Source: DASUAS01 sp963809795
GTDB taxonomy: Bacteria; Actinomycetota; Acidimicrobiia; IMCC26256; DASPTH01
Assembly: GCA_963809795.1 (NCBI GenBank)
Contig: CAWELN010000006.1
Coordinates: 372,001 to 436,000, forward strand
Direction of reading: 5' to 3'
DNA: 64,000 nucleotides
Under the pieces are notes generated by a model that saw only the letters and a program-made list of their open reading frames with translations, did no database searches and was not told the origin of the DNA. Positions 21,700 through 29,923 of this stretch are shown piece by piece; within the stretch, counting starts at the first letter, position 1, and each line of letters begins with the position of its first letter. The translations under genes were made by a program, and so were the position numbers.

Positions 21700-21818
21700 A
21701 AGTTGCTGCGCCGGAGATTCATCCATGTAGAGTGCCGACGCGCCGGGGTGAGGCTCACCGATCGGACAGGGGACAGGGGCTCGTGGGAGACCCGGACAAC
21801 CGGATTTCGGAAGGGGAC

Positions 21819-22955
21819 ATGACGCCACGCCGCTCTCGGGGACGCCGGCTCGTCCTCGCCGCCGCCGCTGCCGTCGTGGTCGTCCTGGCCGGATGCTCCG
21901 AGGTCAAGAACAACGGCCAGAACTCGCTGCAGCCCAAGGGTCCCCAGGCCCGGAAGATCGACAACCTCTTCATCCCGATCCTGGTGATCGCCATCATCGT
22001 CGGCATCGCGATCATCATCGCCACGGTCGTGCTGGCGGTGAAGTTCCGCTACCGCCCCGGGAAGAACGAGAACCCGAAGCAGATCCACGGCAACACCAAG
22101 CTCGAGATCGGGTGGACGATCCTGCCCGCGCTGCTGCTCGCCATCGTGGCGGTGCCCACGGTCGCGACCATCTTCGACCTGGCCCAGAACCCCGGCCCCT
22201 CGGCGCTGCAGGTCTCGGTCGAGGGCAAGCAGTGGTGGTGGCAGTTCTCGTATCCGGAGGAGAAGGTCGTCACCGCCGACGAGCTCATCATCCCGACCGG
22301 GCGCGACGTCTTCGTGAAGCTCAACGCCTGTGACGGCACCGGCGCCGCGAAGACCTGCAACGTGATCCACAGCTTCTGGGTCCCGGAGCTCTCGGGCAAG
22401 AAGGACGTCGTCCCCGGCCAGACCAACACGCTCACGCTGTCGGCCGACAAACCGGGCACCTACCTCGGGCAGTGCGCGGAGTACTGCGGCCTGTCGCACG
22501 CCAACATGCGCTTCCGCGTGATCGCCAAGAGCCCCGCCGACTACCAGCAGTGGGTCGACGAGCAGAAGCAGGGGCCGGTGAACCCCCTCTACGAGTCGGA
22601 CGGCACCACACCCGCCGGCCCGACCCAGGAGCTGATCGTCAAGACGTTCCAGTGCACCAACTGCCACATCTTCGACGACTCCTCGAAGGCGACCTACGGG
22701 CCGAACCTCACCCACCTCGCCAGCCGCACCGTCTTCGCCAGCGGCTCGTACCCGCTGAACAAGCAGAACCTCACGCGCTGGGTCCGCGACGCGCCGTCGA
22801 TGATCCCGATGTCGTCGCAGGGCTGCCGCCTCCCACCAGGCAAGGGGATCTGCGTGGGCATGCCGTCGTTCATCAACAACACGCCGCCGGGCATGCAGTC
22901 GATGACCCCGCAGCAGGCCGACGAGATCGCCGACTTCCTCCTGGAGCAGAAGTGA
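21819..22955 (+). CDS. ctaC: Cytochrome c oxidase subunit II with fused cytochrome c (caa3 type)
   Basis: 378 aa. A lipoprotein signal (VVVLAGCSEV) is followed by two membrane helices (FIPILVIAIIVGIAIIIATV; IGWTILPALLLAIVAVPTV) and a periplasmic CuA cupredoxin domain with EGKQWWWQFSYPE and CAEYCGLSHANM (the CuA ligand set). A C-terminal cytochrome c domain has FQCTNCHIF (CxxCH) and distal Met candidates in MIPMSSQGC and GMPSF. ATG 21819 has GGAAGGGG just upstream. The fused heme c lets this oxidase accept electrons internally, as in caa3 oxidases. Confidence 0.95.
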   Translation: MTPRRSRGRRLVLAAAAAVVVVLAGCSEVKNNGQNSLQPKGPQARKIDNLFIPILVIAIIVGIAIIIATVVLAVKFRYRPGKNENPKQIHGNTKLEIGWTILPALLLAIVAVPTVATIFDLAQNPGPSALQVSVEGKQWWWQFSYPEEKVVTADELIIPTGRDVFVKLNACDGTGAAKTCNVIHSFWVPELSGKKDVVPGQTNTLTLSADKPGTYLGQCAEYCGLSHANMRFRVIAKSPADYQQWVDEQKQGPVNPLYESDGTTPAGPTQELIVKTFQCTNCHIFDDSSKATYGPNLTHLASRTVFASGSYPLNKQNLTRWVRDAPSMIPMSSQGCRLPPGKGICVGMPSFINNTPPGMQSMTPQQADEIADFLLEQK

Positions 22956-22995
22956 CCACCCGCGTCCGCCGCCCAGTGCCGTCAGGAGCGCGCCG

Positions 22996-24981
22996 ATGAC
23001 CACGGTGACCCGTTCCCTGCCGAAGACCGTCGCGCGCCCGCTGCCGCTGCGCCGACCCACCGCGACGACCGGCTTCTGGAGCTGGTTCACGACCATCGAC
23101 CACAAGAAGATCGGCATCCTCTACGGCGCAACCGCGCTGGTGTTCTTCGTGTTCGGCGGGGTCGAGGCACTGCTCATCCGACTGCAGCTCGCCGGCCCCA
23201 ACGGCACCGTCCTCACCGCCGCGCAGTACAACACCATGTTCACCATGCACGGCACCACCATGGTCTTCCTGGTGGGCATGCCGCTCGCGGTCGCGTTCGG
23301 GAACTACTTCATCCCGCTCCAGATCGGCGCGCGCGACGTCGCGTTCCCGCGGCTCAACATGTTCGGCTACTGGGTCGTGCTCTTCGGTGGTCTGTTCATC
23401 TACTCGAGCTTCTTCCTCGGCGGCGCGCCGAACGGCGGATGGTTCGGCTACACGCCGCTGACCAGCACGCCGATCTCCGGTGGCGCGCTCCCGGGCATGG
23501 GCCCCAACTTCTGGTGTGTCGGCATCGCCATGCTCGGCATCGGGTCGACCACGTCGGCGATCAACTTCATCGTCACCATCCTCAACATGCGCGCGCCGGG
23601 GATGACGCTCATGCGCATGCCGGTGTTCACGTGGATGATGACGGTCGTCGCCTTCCTCACCGTCTTCGCCATGCCGATCGTGACCGCGGCGATGATCATG
23701 GTGTTCTTCGACCGCAACTTCGGCACCGTGTTCTTCGTGGCGTCGAAGGGTGGCGACCCACTGCTGTACCAGCACCTGTTCTGGTTGTTCGGCCATCCCG
23801 AGGTGTACATCCTCATCCTCCCCGGCATGGGCATCGTGTCCGAGGTCCTGCCGGTCTTCTCCCGCAAGCCGCTGTTCGGCTACTCGGTGGTGGTCTTCTC
23901 CGGCATCGCCATCGGGTTCATGGGCTGGGGCGTGTGGGCGCACCACATGTTCGCCACCGGGCTCGGGCCGGTCGCCATCTCCGCCTTCGGTCTGTCGACG
24001 ATGCTCATCGCCATCCCCACCGGGGTGAAGATCTTCAACTGGTTGGGCACCGTCTACGGCGGTGCGGTGAAGCTCACGACCGCGATGCTGTTCTCTCTGG
24101 GCTTCATCGCGATGTTCACGCTCGGCGGGCTGTCCGGCGTGCTCCACTCGATCGTGCCCGCCGACACGCAGCAGACCGACACCTACTTCGTGGTCGCGCA
24201 CTTCCACTACGTGCTGTTCGGCGGTCTGTTCCTCGGGATCTTCTCCGGCTTCTACTACTGGTGGCCGAAGATCTTCGGGCGGATGCTCAACGAGACCATC
24301 GGCAAGTGGAACTTCTGGTTGATGCTCATCGGGTTCAACCTGACGTTCTTCCCGATGCACATCCTCGGCCTCACCGGGATGCCGCGGCGCACCTACCGCT
24401 ACCCGAGCGGCATGGGGTGGGACACGATGAACATGATCGAGACCATCGGCGCCTTCATCATCGCCCTGTCCGTGCTCATCTTCTTCGTCAACATCATCTT
24501 CAGCACCAAGCGGGGCAAGATCGCCGGGAACGACCCGTGGGACGCTCGCTCGCTCGAATGGTCGATCCCGTCGCCGCCGCCCGCGTACAACTTCGCCGAG
24601 ATCCCGGTGGTCGAGGCCCGTGACGACTGGTGGCACCACAAGTACACCGAGGACGCCGAGGGCCGGCTGGTGAAGCTGCCGTCCGGCGGGGCCGACGACG
24701 GCGAGCCCGCCGAGGTCACCACCACGGGCACCACCACGACGACCACCGACGTGGCGGTGGCGAGCGCCGGCGGCGTCGCGGTCGCCGAGCCGGTGGCGCA
24801 CGACGACGGGCACGGCATCCACATGCCGTCGCCGTCGTTCTACCCGCTGATCGTCGCCCTCGGCCTCCCGTGCCTGGGCTACGCGGCGGTGTTCACCGAG
24901 AAGCTCTGGCTGATCCCGGGGCTGCTCTTCCTGCTGTTCGGCATCTTCGCGTGGGGCCTCGAGCCCGGGACGGAGTCCTGA
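22996..24981 (+). CDS. ctaD: Cytochrome c oxidase subunit I with C-terminal extension
   Basis: 661-aa heme-copper oxidase catalytic subunit (A-type). Low-spin heme His in MFTMHGTTMVF, CuB/Tyr site WLFGHPEVYILILPGMG, CuB HH in WAHHMFATGL, and the heme ligands in AHFHYVLFGG. After the usual 12 helices there is a Thr-rich linker (TTTGTTTTTT) and two more hydrophobic segments (FYPLIVALGLPCLGYAAVF; LWLIPGLLFLLFGIFAWGL), an appended small-subunit-like module. ATG 22996 has AGGAG about 8 nt upstream. The stop overlaps a 20-codon ORF. Confidence 0.96.
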   Translation: MTTVTRSLPKTVARPLPLRRPTATTGFWSWFTTIDHKKIGILYGATALVFFVFGGVEALLIRLQLAGPNGTVLTAAQYNTMFTMHGTTMVFLVGMPLAVAFGNYFIPLQIGARDVAFPRLNMFGYWVVLFGGLFIYSSFFLGGAPNGGWFGYTPLTSTPISGGALPGMGPNFWCVGIAMLGIGSTTSAINFIVTILNMRAPGMTLMRMPVFTWMMTVVAFLTVFAMPIVTAAMIMVFFDRNFGTVFFVASKGGDPLLYQHLFWLFGHPEVYILILPGMGIVSEVLPVFSRKPLFGYSVVVFSGIAIGFMGWGVWAHHMFATGLGPVAISAFGLSTMLIAIPTGVKIFNWLGTVYGGAVKLTTAMLFSLGFIAMFTLGGLSGVLHSIVPADTQQTDTYFVVAHFHYVLFGGLFLGIFSGFYYWWPKIFGRMLNETIGKWNFWLMLIGFNLTFFPMHILGLTGMPRRTYRYPSGMGWDTMNMIETIGAFIIALSVLIFFVNIIFSTKRGKIAGNDPWDARSLEWSIPSPPPAYNFAEIPVVEARDDWWHHKYTEDAEGRLVKLPSGGADDGEPAEVTTTGTTTTTTDVAVASAGGVAVAEPVAHDDGHGIHMPSPSFYPLIVALGLPCLGYAAVFTEKLWLIPGLLFLLFGIFAWGLEPGTES

Positions 24982-25043
24982 TGAAGATGCAGTGGAGGCG
25001 TGGCCGGATGGCCGGGACGCCGCAACGGAATCGATCCGTCTGA
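24981..25043 (+). CDS. Possible 20-aa coupled mini-ORF
   Basis: ATG 24981 overlaps the ctaD stop (TGATG), and its own TGA at 25041-25043 overlaps the ctaE ATG (TGATG). The product would be basic (MKMQWRRGRMAGTPQRNRSV). The two overlaps suggest a relay of translation from ctaD to ctaE, but such a short ORF may be chance. Alternatively ctaE starts at in-frame GTG 24992. Confidence 0.25.
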   Translation: MKMQWRRGRMAGTPQRNRSV

Positions 25044-25696
25044 TGGCGACGGTCGAGCAGACCCCCACGGGGCCCGGCGCCGGCGAGCTGGTGCCCGCGC
25101 ACCACGACGACCCCGGCACCGCGGCCAACTCCACCCACACCGGGGTGGCCAACGCCAAGCTGGCGATGTGGCTGTTCCTCTCCTCGGACTGCCTCTTCTT
25201 CGGGGCGTTCATCGCCACGTACCTGCTCTACCGCGACCGGGCCGGGCAGACCGGGCCGACGCCCCAGGACGTCTACAACATCCCGTTCACGTCGGTGACG
25301 TCGTTCATCCTGCTGATGAGCAGCCTCACCATGGTGCTCGCGCTGGCCGCGGTGCAGCGGGGCGACTACCGCCGGTTCCGCATCTGGATCCTGGCCACGG
25401 CGCTGTTCGGGGCGACGTTCATCGGCGGCCAGATCTTCGAGTTCACCGAGTTCACCCGCAAGGGCCTCAACGTCGACACCAACCTGTTCGGCTCCAGCTT
25501 CTTCATCCTCACCGGCATTCACGGCACCCACGTGCTCATCGGTATCGTGTGGTTGGTCTCCCTGTGGGGCCTCTCGATGCAGAGCAAGCTCTCCCAGGGG
25601 GATTCGGAACGGGTCGAGATCGCCGGGCTCTACTGGCACTTCGTCGACGTCGTGTGGATCGTGATCTTCACGGTCATCTACCTGCTCCCCAAGTGA
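25043..25696 (+). CDS. ctaE: Cytochrome c oxidase subunit III
   Basis: 217 aa, five predicted helices, the short form of subunit III. Typical stretches: KLAMWLFLSSDCLFFGAFIA, the Glu-containing GGQIFEFTEF, FFILTGIHGTHVLIG and YWHFVDVVWIVIFTVIYLLP. ATG 25043 is used; GTG 24992 would add 17 residues without hydrophobic content. Subunit IV follows 10 bp downstream. Confidence 0.94.
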   Translation: MATVEQTPTGPGAGELVPAHHDDPGTAANSTHTGVANAKLAMWLFLSSDCLFFGAFIATYLLYRDRAGQTGPTPQDVYNIPFTSVTSFILLMSSLTMVLALAAVQRGDYRRFRIWILATALFGATFIGGQIFEFTEFTRKGLNVDTNLFGSSFFILTGIHGTHVLIGIVWLVSLWGLSMQSKLSQGDSERVEIAGLYWHFVDVVWIVIFTVIYLLPK

Positions 25697-25706
25697 GGCG
25701 TCGGGC

Positions 25707-26117
25707 ATGAGTGACACCACGCAGGAGATCGAGGCGTCGGCGTCCGGCAGCCACGAGGTCGACCTGCCCCAGGGCGACCTGTCGTACCGCATGTCGCACC
25801 CGGCTCCGAACCTGCTGCCGGGTGAGGTCCGGGCCCACCCCGACCCCTGGCAGTACGTCGTGGTCGCGGTCGTGCTGGCGGTCATCACCGCGGTCGAGAT
25901 CGCGGTGTCCTACACGGAAGGCGACATCCCCGACGGTCTCATCGTCGTGCTGCTGCTCGCGATGATGGTCATGAAGTTCATCCTGGTCGCGTCCTGGTTC
26001 ATGCACCTGCGCACCGACCAGCCGGTGTTCAAGCGGCTGTTCATCGTCGGGGCCATCGCCGCCCCCGTGCTCTACCTGATCGTGCTGGCGATGTTGCACG
26101 GCGTGCTCGCCAACTGA
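25707..26117 (+). CDS. Cytochrome c oxidase subunit IV family protein
   Basis: 136 aa. A soluble N-terminus (HPAPNLLPGEVRAHPDPWQY) is followed by three membrane helices, including LIVVLLLAMMVMKFILVASW and the FMHLRTDQPVFKRLF connection typical of prokaryotic COX4. It is a stabilising subunit of the oxidase in this operon. Confidence 0.88.
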   Translation: MSDTTQEIEASASGSHEVDLPQGDLSYRMSHPAPNLLPGEVRAHPDPWQYVVVAVVLAVITAVEIAVSYTEGDIPDGLIVVLLLAMMVMKFILVASWFMHLRTDQPVFKRLFIVGAIAAPVLYLIVLAMLHGVLAN

Positions 26118-26125
26118 GCGGCGTC

Positions 26126-26986
26126 GTGTTGGCTGCGGCGGTCCCGTTCCCCGCCTGGACGCCCCACCCCGACGTCTGGCTGCTGGTCGGCCTGTTCGGC
26201 GCCGGCTACGCGATCGCGATCGTTCGCCTCGCCCCGAGGTGGGCGGTCGCCGGGCAGGCGGTCGTCACCCGCTTCCAGGTGACGTGCTGGACGCTCGGCG
26301 TGCTGGCCATGTGGGTGGCGTCCGACTACCCGGTGCACGACGTCGCCGAGCGGTACAACTTCAGCGTCCACATGGTGCAGCACCTCATCTTCACGATGGT
26401 GGTCCCACCGCTGCTGCTCCTCGGGCTCCCGGCCTGGCTCCTGCGTCTGGTGCTCCGGCCCCGGTGGCTCTTCTCCACCGTGCGGACGCTGGCGCGCTTC
26501 ATCCCGGCGTTGGTGATCTTCAACGTCGTGCTCGTCTTCACGCACTGGCCACTGATCGTCGACGCCGCGCTGCACTCCGGGCTCCTGCACTTCCTGGTGC
26601 ACGCGCTGCTGCTCGTGTCCTCGCTCATCGTGTGGCTACCGATCGTGAGCCCGCTGCCGGAGATCCCGCGCCTGCAACCGGTGCTGCGGATGCTCTACCT
26701 GTTCGCGTGGTCGGTGGTGCCGACCATCCCCGCGTCGTTCCTCACGTTCGGCACGTCGCCGCTGTACAAGTTCTACGAGCACGTGCCGCACCTCTACGGC
26801 ATGTCGACGCTCCAGGACCAGCAGACCGCGGGCCTGATCATGAAAATCGGGGCCGGACTCCTACTGTGGTTGATCATCGCCGTAGTGTTCTTCCGCTGGG
26901 CCTCCGAGGAAGACCGCGCGAACACGCCACGGCACGGACTCGACGAGATGGATCGTGAGCTGACTCAGATGGGGCTGAGGAGATGA
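26126..26986 (+). CDS. ctaG: Cytochrome c oxidase assembly protein, caa3 CtaG family
   Basis: 286-aa polytopic membrane protein needed for caa3 oxidase biogenesis, probably CuB delivery. Conserved His-bearing segments include FSVHMVQHLIFTMVVPPLLL, VFTHWPLIVDAALHSGLLHF and LQDQQTAGLIMKIGAG. GTG 26126 follows subunit IV by 8 bp; TTG 26129 is an alternative. The stop overlaps the ATG of the next gene, whose AGGAG ribosome site lies inside this gene. Confidence 0.92.
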   Translation: MLAAAVPFPAWTPHPDVWLLVGLFGAGYAIAIVRLAPRWAVAGQAVVTRFQVTCWTLGVLAMWVASDYPVHDVAERYNFSVHMVQHLIFTMVVPPLLLLGLPAWLLRLVLRPRWLFSTVRTLARFIPALVIFNVVLVFTHWPLIVDAALHSGLLHFLVHALLLVSSLIVWLPIVSPLPEIPRLQPVLRMLYLFAWSVVPTIPASFLTFGTSPLYKFYEHVPHLYGMSTLQDQQTAGLIMKIGAGLLLWLIIAVVFFRWASEEDRANTPRHGLDEMDRELTQMGLRR

Positions 26987-27687
26987 CCGACACGACCACG
27001 TTGGACGAGACGCCGGACTCCGAGGAGGAGCTCCCCGAGCTCGTCCCGAGCGAGTCGCTGGGCTCCGACGCGCCGGCCGAGGACACGCCGCTGAAGGCGC
27101 GGGTGCTCCTGCCGTTCCTGGTGCCGCTCATCTCCATCGCCATCGTCGCCGTGCTCGTGCTCAACATCTCGCGGGTGTTCCTCGCCGGCGACGAGGACGC
27201 CGCGTTGGTGATGGGCATCGTCATCACCTTGACGATCCTGGGCGGCGCCTCCATCATCGCCGCCGCGCCCCGGCTGAAGACGTCGTCGTTGGCGCTGATC
27301 CTCTGCGGCCTGTTCGTCGTGGTGTCGCTGGCGGGCCTGGTGTCGCTCGGGCCCAGCTTCGACGAGGGCGACGGGGGCGCCGCCGGGTACGTGCAGCCCA
27401 CCGGCCCCGCCAAGGGCACGGTGGCGGTGCAGGCCGAGGCGTCGATCAAGTTCAACGCCACCGAATTCACCGCGCCGGCCGGGATCGTGCAGATCAACTA
27501 CAGCGGCGCCACCGGCCACACCCTCGCCATCCAGGACCCGAAGTTCGCCGGCTTCCTGCTCACCACCGACGCCGGTGGCCCGAAGTCGGGCAAGGTCGAG
27601 CTGACCCCGGGCAAGTACACCATCTACTGCACCGTGCCGGGCCACGAAGCGCAGGGGATGAAGGCCACCATCACCGTGTCGGGTTGA
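26983..27687 (+). CDS. Membrane protein with C-terminal cupredoxin domain
   Basis: 234 aa. An acidic N-terminus (ETPDSEEELPELV) precedes three hydrophobic segments (LLPFLVPLISIAIVAVLVL; LVMGIVITLTILGGASIIAA; LALILCGLFVVVSLAGLVSL) and a periplasmic cupredoxin fold with type 1 copper ligands: His in ATGHTLAI and Cys/His/Met in YCTVPGHEAQGM. It is paralogous to the next gene. The position after ctaG suggests an electron carrier or copper donor for the oxidase. Confidence 0.85.
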   Translation: MTDTTTLDETPDSEEELPELVPSESLGSDAPAEDTPLKARVLLPFLVPLISIAIVAVLVLNISRVFLAGDEDAALVMGIVITLTILGGASIIAAAPRLKTSSLALILCGLFVVVSLAGLVSLGPSFDEGDGGAAGYVQPTGPAKGTVAVQAEASIKFNATEFTAPAGIVQINYSGATGHTLAIQDPKFAGFLLTTDAGGPKSGKVELTPGKYTIYCTVPGHEAQGMKATITVSG

Positions 27688-27697
27688 GCGGGCCCCG

Positions 27698-28105
27698 ATG
27701 ACGAAGACCACCCGCCGCGTCCTGGCGGCGCTCGCCCTCGTGCTGGTCGCCGCGGTCCTGTTCGCCGCGTGCGGCGGCGGCGGTGGCGGCGGAAGCAGCA
27801 GCAGCGGCTACCAGGAGCCCAAGGGCCCGGCGACCGAGACCATCGCCATCCAAGCCGGCAACTTCTACTTCAAGCCCGACACGATCACGGCCACGCCGGG
27901 CATCGCCAAGATCTCGATGACGGCCGCCAACGGCATCCACGACCTCGTGTTCGACGGCGCCTACCCCGGCTTCCTGCTCGAGGCCGACGGCGGTGGTGGC
28001 GCGCAGTCGAAGAAGATCGACCTCAAGCCCGGCAAGTACACCTTCTACTGCGACATCCCCGGCCACCGCGCCGCGGGCATGCAGGGCACGCTCACCGTCA
28101 AGTAG
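27698..28105 (+). CDS. Cupredoxin-domain lipoprotein
   Basis: 135 aa. A lipobox (VLFAACGG) is followed by a Gly/Ser linker and a cupredoxin domain with copper ligands His in NGIHDLVF and Cys/His/Met in YCDIPGHRAAGM. It is a soluble-domain relative of the preceding protein, tethered outside the membrane by lipid. It ends the oxidase operon; its last 8 bp overlap the convergent lipid kinase gene. Confidence 0.88.
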   Translation: MTKTTRRVLAALALVLVAAVLFAACGGGGGGGSSSSGYQEPKGPATETIAIQAGNFYFKPDTITATPGIAKISMTAANGIHDLVFDGAYPGFLLEADGGGGAQSKKIDLKPGKYTFYCDIPGHRAAGMQGTLTVK

Positions 28106-28175
28106 GAGATGGAGCGGAGCCGTGCCCGGAGGGCGGGACGGCGGAGCGGAATCGACCGGTCAAGTAGGAGATGGA
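28097..28175. repeat. 17-bp direct repeat, 62-bp period
   Basis: GTCAAGTAGGAGATGGA occurs at 28097-28113 (containing the stop of the cupredoxin gene) and again at 28159-28175. The segment between is GGAGCGG-rich. It looks like a small tandem duplication at the junction of two convergent genes. Confidence 0.8.
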
Positions 28176-29094
28176 TGCAGGGGAGCCGGCCGGCACTACG
28201 ACGGCCAACGCACCCGCGACCGGCGTGATCGTCGCGGGCAGCGGGCCGGCGTGCTCACCGCTGGCCCAGAGCTCCACCGGCGCGCCGGTGCCGGGCACCT
28301 CGACCGTCACCGTGGTGCCGCGCCACGTACAGACGTCGGGATGCTCGACGTGCTCCCCGCGGAAGACCGACGGGAACGTGCGGAGGAAGTCGACGCGCGA
28401 CACCGGGCCGACGACGCACACGTCGAGCAGGCCGTCGTGCACGCTCGCCGCCGGCGTGATCGCCATCCCGCTCGCGTACGTGCGCGTGTTGCCCACCGCG
28501 ACCAGCCACGCGTCGGTGTCGATCACGGTGTCGTCGACGGTGAGATGGAAGCGCTGTGGTCGGTAGGTGGCGAGGGTGCGCAGCGTGGCCAGCACGTAGA
28601 GCGGCGCGCCGCTGGTCCAGGTGACCTGGTTGGCCCACTCGTTGGCGGCGGCGTCGAACCCGGTGTTGGCGACGGTGGTGAACCACGTCTGGCGGCCGTC
28701 GGCCGTGTGCACCCGTCCCAGGTCGGCGCGCACGACGTGACCGGTCCGCAGCACGTCGATCGCCGCGGCGACGTCGTCCCGCGGGATGTCGAGCTGGCGG
28801 GCGAAGTCGTTGCCCGAGCCCACCGGCACGATGCCGAGCACGCCGTCGTGGTCGGCGGCGACGCCGGCGAGCGCGCACACGGTGCCGTCGCCCCCGCACG
28901 CGACCACGGCGCGGCCCCGGGCGAACGCGTCGCGCGCCAGCGTGACCAGGTGGTCGGGGTCGGCCGACAGCTCGACCTCCAGGTCGAGGCCGGCGTCGGC
29001 GAGCGCGTCGGCGACGACGGGGGAGTCGGGCCCGCCCGCGACCGCGGCCCGCCGCGGGGTTCATCACCGCGGTCCAGGCCTCGGGCACATGCAT
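28098..29094 (-). CDS. Diacylglycerol kinase-family lipid kinase, frameshifted as read
   Basis: NAD kinase-like lipid kinase (YegS/DagK/LCB5). ATG 29094 gives MHVPEAWTAVMNPAAG; near 29029-29042 one extra base must be skipped to continue as GPDSPVVADALADAGLDLEV and ACGGDGTVCALAGVAADHDG (the GGDGT nucleotide site), then VGSGNDFARQLDIP. Corrected length is about 331 aa. A TACGCT box 7 nt before ATG 29094 supports that start. The last 25 or so residues (ISYLTGRFRSAVPPSG and on) come from the duplicated segment at 28097-28175 and may not be ancestral. Confidence 0.85.
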
Positions 29095-29101
29095 CGGCGG
29101 G

Positions 29102-29107
29102 AGCGTA
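29102..29107 (-). promoter_or_regulatory. -10 box (TACGCT), leaderless promoter of the lipid kinase
   Basis: On the minus strand TACGCT ends 7 nt before ATG 29094, independent support for the N-terminus in the other frame. Confidence 0.45.
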
Positions 29108-29139
29108 GTGGTGCGATTCGGGCGGGAGAGGGGAAGGGA

Positions 29140-29145
29140 TAGGTT
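29140..29145 (+). promoter_or_regulatory. -10 box (TAGGTT), leaderless promoter of uppS
   Basis: TAGGTT ends 6 nt before GTG 29152. Confidence 0.5.
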
Positions 29146-29151
29146 GCGCGG

Positions 29152-29841
29152 GTGACCGAGCTCGACCTCCACCAGATCCCCGGTCACGTCGCGATCGTGG
29201 CCGACGGCAACGGCTGCACGGTGGGCGAGGCGGCGCTGGTCGACGTCGTCGAGGGCGCGCTGGAGATCGGGTTGCGGTGGTTGACCGTCGACCTCGTCCC
29301 GAGCGCGCGCTGGAGCGAGCCGATCGGTGAGCTGCGGGCGCTGCTCGCCGACGCCGAGCGCGTGCTGCTCGCCCGGCGCGACGCCTGGCACGCCCGAGGG
29401 GTCCGCGTCCGCGCCATCGGGCGGCGCGGGGAGCGCCTCCCGCGCCGGCTCCGGACGACGCTCGACGACACCGAGGCGCTCACGGCCGCCAACCACGGGA
29501 TGACGCTGACCCTCGGCGTCGACCACGACGGCCGGGCCGAGCTGGCGGCGGCGATGGCGGCGATCGCGGAGGAGGTCCGGGACGGCGCCCGCAAGGTGGC
29601 GGCGATCGACGGCGACGTGCTCGCCGCCCACCTCGAGGCCCCCGACCTCCCGGACCCCGACGTGCTGGTGCGCACCGCCGGCGAGACCCGCACCTCCAGC
29701 TTCCTGGTCTGGCAGGCCGCCTACTCCGAGTTCGTGTTCACCGACGTCGCCTGGCCCGAGTTCCGCCGCGCCGACCTCTTCGTCGCCGTCGCCGAGTTCC
29801 AACGCCGCGAGCGCCGCTTCGGCGCCGTCGACCCCACCTAG
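29152..29841 (+). CDS. uppS: Divergent cis-prenyltransferase (UppS family)
   Basis: 229 aa. Family landmarks are kept at the start (IPGHVAIVADGNG, the catalytic Asp) and at the C-terminal half (DPDVLVRTAGETRTSSFLVW, then QAAYSEFVFTDVAWPEFRRA and RRERRFGA). The RWA that normally follows DGNG is replaced by CTVGEA, and the FSTENW loop reads VPSARW. Position next to recO matches the actinobacterial uppS locus. Activity as polyprenyl diphosphate synthase is uncertain because of these changes; another uppS may exist elsewhere. Confidence 0.8.
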   Translation: MTELDLHQIPGHVAIVADGNGCTVGEAALVDVVEGALEIGLRWLTVDLVPSARWSEPIGELRALLADAERVLLARRDAWHARGVRVRAIGRRGERLPRRLRTTLDDTEALTAANHGMTLTLGVDHDGRAELAAAMAAIAEEVRDGARKVAAIDGDVLAAHLEAPDLPDPDVLVRTAGETRTSSFLVWQAAYSEFVFTDVAWPEFRRADLFVAVAEFQRRERRFGAVDPT

Positions 29842-29843
29842 CT

Positions 29844-29895
29844 CGAACATCCGGCACTACGAGTGCGCAGACGTCAGCCTTCTGACGGATGTTCG
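29844..29895 (+). other. Three nested inverted repeats (possible three-way junction)
   Basis: Outer arms CGAACATCCG (29844-29853) and CGGATGTTCG (29886-29895) are exact complements. Inside are two more perfect hairpins: GCACT-ACG-AGTGC (29854-29866) and CGTCAG-CCTT-CTGACG (29872-29887). The element begins 2 bp after the uppS stop and ends 16 bp before the recO -10 box. It may be a terminator, a structured RNA or a mobile palindromic repeat. Confidence 0.7.
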
Positions 29896-29911
29896 GACCG
29901 GGAGGGCGAAT

Positions 29912-29917
29912 TACACT
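29912..29917 (+). promoter_or_regulatory. -10 box (TACACT), leaderless promoter of recO
   Basis: TACACT ends 6 nt before GTG 29924. Confidence 0.5.
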
Positions 29918-29923
29918 GGTGTA

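Noticed and set aside
24992..25040. tRNA-Ser-like start (GGAGGCGTGGCCGGATGGCC)
   Set aside because: No anticodon arm, variable arm or T arm follows, and the segment is part of the ctaD-ctaE junction.
29844..29895. LexA/SOS box suggested by CGAAC ... GTTCG next to recO
   Set aside because: The actinobacterial SOS box needs about 4 nt between half-sites; here they are over 30 nt apart and part of a longer inverted repeat.
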